Origin: Rhodobacteraceae bacterium HLUCCO07 | GTDB lineage: Bacteria > Pseudomonadota > Alphaproteobacteria > Rhodobacterales > Rhodobacteraceae | Direction: 5' to 3' | Length of the DNA stretch: 64,000 nt | Assembly: GCA_001314705.1 (NCBI GenBank) | Contig: LJSU01000018.1 | Span: 182,308 to 246,307, forward strand | In this document: one piece after another, positions 60,882 to 64,000 of the stretch | Layout: every line of letters begins with the position of its first letter | How positions within the stretch are numbered: the first letter of the stretch is position 1 | The notes under the pieces: generated by a model | Databases searched by the model: none | Seen by the model: only the letters and a program-made list of their open reading frames with translations | Told to the model about the DNA's origin: nothing | Program-made: the position numbers and the translations under genes

Positions 60882-61837
60882 GCCATGACCTCGCGTTCGC
60901 GCACGCGCGCCTCGCGCAGGTTGCGGGCGAGGATGTCCATCGTGGCCATGCGCACGGCGACGCCCATCTCGACCTGTTCCTGGATGACCGACCGGTTGAT
61001 GTCGTCGGCGATTTCGCCGTCGATCTCGACGCCGCGGTTCATCGGGCCGGGATGCATGACGATCGCATCCTCCTTTGCATAGGAAAGTTTCTCGGTGTCG
61101 AGGCCGAAGCGATGGAAATATTCGCGCTCGGAGGGGATGAAACCGCCATCCATGCGCTCGCGCTGAAGGCGCAGCATCATCACCACGTCGACATCCTTCA
61201 ACCCCTCGCGCATGTCCTCGTACACTTCGACGCCGAACTCGCCGATCCGCGCGGGCATGAGCGTGGGCGGGCCGACCAGCCGGATGCGGTTTTCCATCTT
61301 GCCCAGCAGGAGGATGTTCGAACGCGCCACGCGGGAATGTGCGATATCGCCGCAGATCGCGATGCTCAGACGGTGCAGACGCCCCTTGGCGCGACGTATG
61401 GTAAGCGCATCGAGAAGTGCCTGCGTGGGATGTTCATGGCGTCCGTCGCCCGCGTTCAGGACGGCGCAGTTCACCTTTTGGCTGAGCAGATCGACGGCAC
61501 CGGAATCGGGATGCCGCACGACCAGCAGATCGGGATGCATCGCATTGAGCGTGAGCGCCGTATCGATCAGCGTCTCGCCCTTCTTGATCGAGCTGGCCTG
61601 CATCGCCATGTTCATCACGTCCGCCCCCAACCGTTGTCCGGCCAGTTCGAAACTGGCCTGCGTGCGGGTCGAGTTTTCGAAGAACATGTTGATCTGGGTC
61701 AGGCCCGCAAGGGTTTCGGTATGTTTGCGCGCCGAACGGTTGAGATCGACATACTTGTCGGAAAGATCCAGAAGCGTGGAGATGTCGGCGGGCGCGAGCG
61801 GCTCGATGCCCAGAAGGTGGCGGTGTGGAAAGCTCAT
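60878..61837 (-). CDS. pyrB: Aspartate carbamoyltransferase catalytic subunit
   Basis: A 319-residue enzyme of de novo pyrimidine synthesis joining carbamoyl phosphate and aspartate. The carbamoyl-phosphate motif is [13 protein letters not shown], with conserved [12 protein letters not shown] and [11 protein letters not shown]. No regulatory pyrI is near; instead pyrX is three genes downstream in the same operon, matching the PyrB-PyrX complexes known from Pseudomonas. It is the first gene of a six-gene leftward operon. Confidence 0.95.
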   Translation of the reverse strand: MSFPHRHLLGIEPLAPADISTLLDLSDKYVDLNRSARKHTETLAGLTQINMFFENSTRTQASFELAGQRLGADVMNMAMQASSIKKGETLIDTALTLNAMHPDLLVVRHPDSGAVDLLSQKVNCAVLNAGDGRHEHPTQALLDALTIRRAKGRLHRLSIAICGDIAHSRVARSNILLLGKMENRIRLVGPPTLMPARIGEFGVEVYEDMREGLKDVDVVMMLRLQRERMDGGFIPSEREYFHRFGLDTEKLSYAKEDAIVMHPGPMNRGVEIDGEIADDINRSVIQEQVEMGVAVRMATMDILARNLREARVREREVMA

Positions 61838-61998
61838 GGCCTTTCTCCCCTTGCAAGCGGGCCTCGCATCACGGCCCGGTTATAGGAAGCGCGCAACGCC
61901 GTGTCCAGCCGACGCACCGGACGGAATGCGCCTTGTCTCCTTCTAGTCGGGACAAATGAATGGTTCAGGCCGGGACCGGGGTGCGCTAGGCTTGCGCA

Positions 61999-62802
61999 AT
62001 GGAATCGCAAATGAGCTATCACGCGGCGCGCGCCGCCCTGGAATGGCAGATCGAACTGGGTGCAGACGAGGCGATCGGCGATGTGCCGGTCGTGCGCTAC
62101 GGCCTGCCCGACAAGCTGACGGCAGAGCCGGCGGCAAAACCGGAACATCCGGCGCCGTCCAAGCCCGTGCAAGCCGCCCCGGCCCCCGAGGCGGCGGGGC
62201 TCGACCCGGTGGCCGTTGCACGCGAGGCAGCAACCGCGGCATCCGATCTGAACGCGTTGCGCGCCGCGATGGCCGGTTATGAGCATTGCGATCTCAAGCG
62301 CGGCGCGCGAACGCTTGTCTTTGCCGATGGCGAGCCGGGCGCACGCGTGATGATCATCGGCGAGGCGCCGGGGCGCGAAGAGGATCGCGAGGGCCGACCT
62401 TTCGTGGGTGCCGCCGGTCGCCTCCTCGATCGGATGCTGGCGGCGGTCGGGATGGCGCGAGCGGGAGATGGGGAGCCGGTTTATATCACCAACGTGATGC
62501 CATGGCGCCCGCCCCAGAACCGTGAGCCCAAACCCGAGGAGATCGCCATGATGCTGCCCTTTCTCGCGCGGCATGTGAACCTGGCTGCGCCCGAACTGCT
62601 TGTCGTGATGGGCAACACGAGTTGCCAGGCCATATTGGGCCAACGCGGAATCACGCGGTTACGCGGCACGTGGACCGAGGCATTTGGTCGCCCGGCGCTG
62701 CCTATGTTTCACCCCGCCTATCTGCTACGCAATCCGGGGGCCAAGCGCGAAGCCTGGGCCGACCTGTTGAGTTTGAGGGCGAGGTTGGAGACCGAGAGAT
62801 GA
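61999..62802 (+). CDS. Uracil-DNA glycosylase, family 4-like
   Basis: A 267-residue DNA repair enzyme that removes uracil. Motif A is GEAPGREEDREGRPFVG and motif B HPAYLLRNPGAKRE, both of family 4 type. The N-terminal 100 residues (Ala/Pro-rich) are probably flexible. Only two Cys are seen, in YEHCDLK and GNTSCQA, instead of the four that hold the 4Fe-4S cluster in family 4. Its stop overlaps the phosphoesterase start by four bases. It is divergent from pyrB with 161 bp between. Confidence 0.87.
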   Translation: MESQMSYHAARAALEWQIELGADEAIGDVPVVRYGLPDKLTAEPAAKPEHPAPSKPVQAAPAPEAAGLDPVAVAREAATAASDLNALRAAMAGYEHCDLKRGARTLVFADGEPGARVMIIGEAPGREEDREGRPFVGAAGRLLDRMLAAVGMARAGDGEPVYITNVMPWRPPQNREPKPEEIAMMLPFLARHVNLAAPELLVVMGNTSCQAILGQRGITRLRGTWTEAFGRPALPMFHPAYLLRNPGAKREAWADLLSLRARLETER

Positions 62803-63404
62803 AGGTGCTGGCCTTCTCGGATATTCATGCCGACATGAAGGCGATGCGCACCGTTGCCGATGCGGCCAAGGGCGCGGACCTTCTGATCGGCGCGGGGGAT
62901 TTCTGCCACATGCGGCAAGGCTTGCGTGACATCCTGTCGGTGCTGGACGGGATCGCCATACCCATGGTTATGGTGCCCGGCAATGTCGAGAGTGCCGATG
63001 AGTTGCGACGCGATGCGCCCCAAGGCGCCGTCGTCCTGCATGGGCAGGGGCACGAGATCGAGGGGCTACGCCTCTTTGGCCTCGGCTACGCGGTGCCGCC
63101 GCCACCGTTCGGTGACTGGTCCTGCAACCTGGACGAGGCGGAGGCCGAGGTGCTTCTGGGGTCCTGCGACGCCGCCGATATCCTGATCAGCCATTCACCG
63201 CCCAAGGGGGTGGCCGACCGGACATCGACGGGAATATCGGTGGGCTCGGAAACGGTGCGCGCGGCGATTGAGCGCGTGCAGCCCCGGCTGGTCCTGTGCG
63301 GCCATGTTCACGAATGCTGGGGCGAACGTGGCCGGATCGGGCGAAGCGAGGTGGTCAACCTTGGCCCCCGGCCCTGCTGGTTCGAGATCGAGGCGGAGCT
63401 TTAG
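62799..63404 (+). CDS. Metallophosphoesterase
   Basis: A 201-residue calcineurin-like phosphoesterase. The metal-binding motifs are FSDIHAD, GAGDFCH, VPGNVES, ISHSPPKG and CGHVHE. It may act on cyclic nucleotides, small phosphodiesters or nucleic acid ends; substrate unknown. It begins in the UDG stop and is two bases from moaB. Confidence 0.87.
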   Translation: MKVLAFSDIHADMKAMRTVADAAKGADLLIGAGDFCHMRQGLRDILSVLDGIAIPMVMVPGNVESADELRRDAPQGAVVLHGQGHEIEGLRLFGLGYAVPPPPFGDWSCNLDEAEAEVLLGSCDAADILISHSPPKGVADRTSTGISVGSETVRAAIERVQPRLVLCGHVHECWGERGRIGRSEVVNLGPRPCWFEIEAEL

Positions 63405-63406
63405 GC

Positions 63407-63949
63407 ATGGGACAGATCAACGAGAACAAGGATTTCATCCCGGTGCGAATCGCGGTTCTGACCGTGTCGGACACGCGGGACATGAAAGAAGATCGTTCGG
63501 GCGAGGTGCTGGTGGCACGGATCGAGGCCGCGGGGCACGTGCTGGCCGACCGGATGATTGTGCGCGACGAGCGCGACCAGATTGCCGACCAGCTGCGTGA
63601 ATGGATCGCGCGTGAGGACGTGGATGCGATCATTTCCACCGGCGGCACCGGCCTGACCGGGCGCGACGTGACGGTCGAGGCGCATCGTGATGTTTACGAA
63701 AAGGAGATCGAGGCCTTTGCCACGGTCTTTACCATCGTGAGCATGCAGAAGATCGGCACCAGCGCCGTGCAGAGCCGGGCAACGGGGGGCGTTGCGGGCG
63801 GGACCTATCTTTTTGCCCTTCCCGGCAGCCCGGGTGCCTGTCGCGACGCCTGGGACGAGATCCTGCAATGGCAGTTCGACTATCGTCACAGCCCGTGCAA
63901 TTTCGTCGAGATCATGCCGCGGCTTGACGAGCACCTGAGGCGGAAATGA
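63407..63949 (+). CDS. moaB: Molybdenum cofactor biosynthesis protein MoaB
   Basis: A 180-residue MoaB/Mog-family protein that adenylylates molybdopterin. Key motif: STGGTGLTGRDVTVEA, with the sulfate/AMP-binding loop, preceded by VLTVSDTRD, and later LPGSPGACRDAW. It is part of a run of overlapped genes with UDG and the phosphoesterase, separate from the moaDE pair at 50 kb. Confidence 0.93.
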   Translation: MGQINENKDFIPVRIAVLTVSDTRDMKEDRSGEVLVARIEAAGHVLADRMIVRDERDQIADQLREWIAREDVDAIISTGGTGLTGRDVTVEAHRDVYEKEIEAFATVFTIVSMQKIGTSAVQSRATGGVAGGTYLFALPGSPGACRDAWDEILQWQFDYRHSPCNFVEIMPRLDEHLRRK

Positions 63950-64000
63950 GCGAGGGATTTCGCGTTGTCGGCCCGCTTCCGGACCCGGTGCGTTGGCGTG
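63946..64000 (+). CDS. Partial gene after moaB
   Basis: The ATG at 63946 overlaps the moaB stop (ATGA) and opens a frame MSEGFRVVGPLPDPVRW that runs off the right edge. Only 18 residues are visible. No family can be assigned. Coupling suggests it belongs to the moaB operon. Confidence 0.5.
   Translation, partial: MSEGFRVVGPLPDPVRWR

Noticed and set aside
1-64000. CRISPR arrays, rRNA operons, prophage or transposons
   Set aside because: No evenly spaced direct repeats, rRNA, phage structural genes or transposases were noticed on either strand.

Overview
The window is high-GC DNA that is almost entirely coding. It is most likely chromosomal sequence from an alphaproteobacterium of the Rhodobacterales (Roseobacter/Rhodobacter group). 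The basis is the gene families and pairings (DUF3572 beside a PleD-like protein, infA-maf-RNase E/G-yacG followed by tRNA-Phe, divergent ubiA/rsmE, pyrB with a catalytically dead dihydroorotase and plsY, the Anbu operon) and a short intergenic repeat containing AAATACTC that I recall from this group. I see no transposase, integrase, phage gene, CRISPR array or rRNA. The placement is inference; no search was run.

Layout. 1-5.2 kb: leftward genes for a membrane-protein fragment, a Na/Pi cotransporter, an MttB-family methyltransferase, a HAD hydrolase and a DUF3572 protein. 5.3-9.6 kb: a PleD-like diguanylate cyclase whose receiver has lost its phospho-acceptor, then a leftward EF-hand / ECF sigma / anti-sigma-like / periplasmic metal-sensor cluster resembling cnrYXH, then DUF983. 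9.6-16.6 kb: NUDIX hydrolase; leftward DUF2061-desaturase-EamA set; XRE regulator; and a copper module (HMA chaperone, CopA ATPase, CueR-type regulator) with a 19-bp-spacer MerR-family promoter. 16.7-22.1 kb: leftward 3-hydroxyaspartate/D-threonine aldolase-like enzyme coupled to a sulfatase/phosphonate-monoester-hydrolase relative, then CoxG-like and acyl-CoA synthetase genes. 22.3-25.6 kb: nitrilase-family amidase, infA, maf, RNase E/G, yacG, tRNA-Phe.

25.6-35 kb is the most accessory-looking stretch: a dimethylglycine-dehydrogenase-like flavoprotein facing a BetI-like repressor across a clear operator, and a 1847-residue protein built from ELWxxDGTxxGT repeats with a dockerin-like tail. 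35.2-39.9 kb is the Anbu operon (circularly permuted ATP-grasp, alpha-E, transglutaminase, proteasome-like Anbu) followed by an unrecognised gene. 39.9-47 kb: XRE regulator with a double palindromic operator, enoyl-CoA hydratase, methyltransferase, a LysR remnant, ABC-2 exporter, S49 peptidase, a tiny Cys-rich membrane protein, Ca/Na antiporter and a FolM/PTR1-like SDR. 47.4-51.1 kb: uvrC, pgsA, moaD, moaE, SCP2 protein. 51.3-57.3 kb: leftward envelope pair (OmpA/BON and a coiled-coil membrane protein), divergent ubiA/rsmE, a membrane protein and gshA. 57.5-61.8 kb: one leftward operon pyrB, three small membrane proteins, pyrX, plsY. 62-64 kb: uracil-DNA glycosylase, phosphoesterase, moaB and the start of another gene.

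Two families of dispersed intergenic repeat are visible. One is an approximately 111-114-bp element bounded by GTTAAC-type sites with a CGGCAGCCGG core at a fixed 39-bp offset (three copies plus a possible degenerate fourth). The other is a short element centred on AAATACTC (three copies). Neither encodes anything I can recognise.
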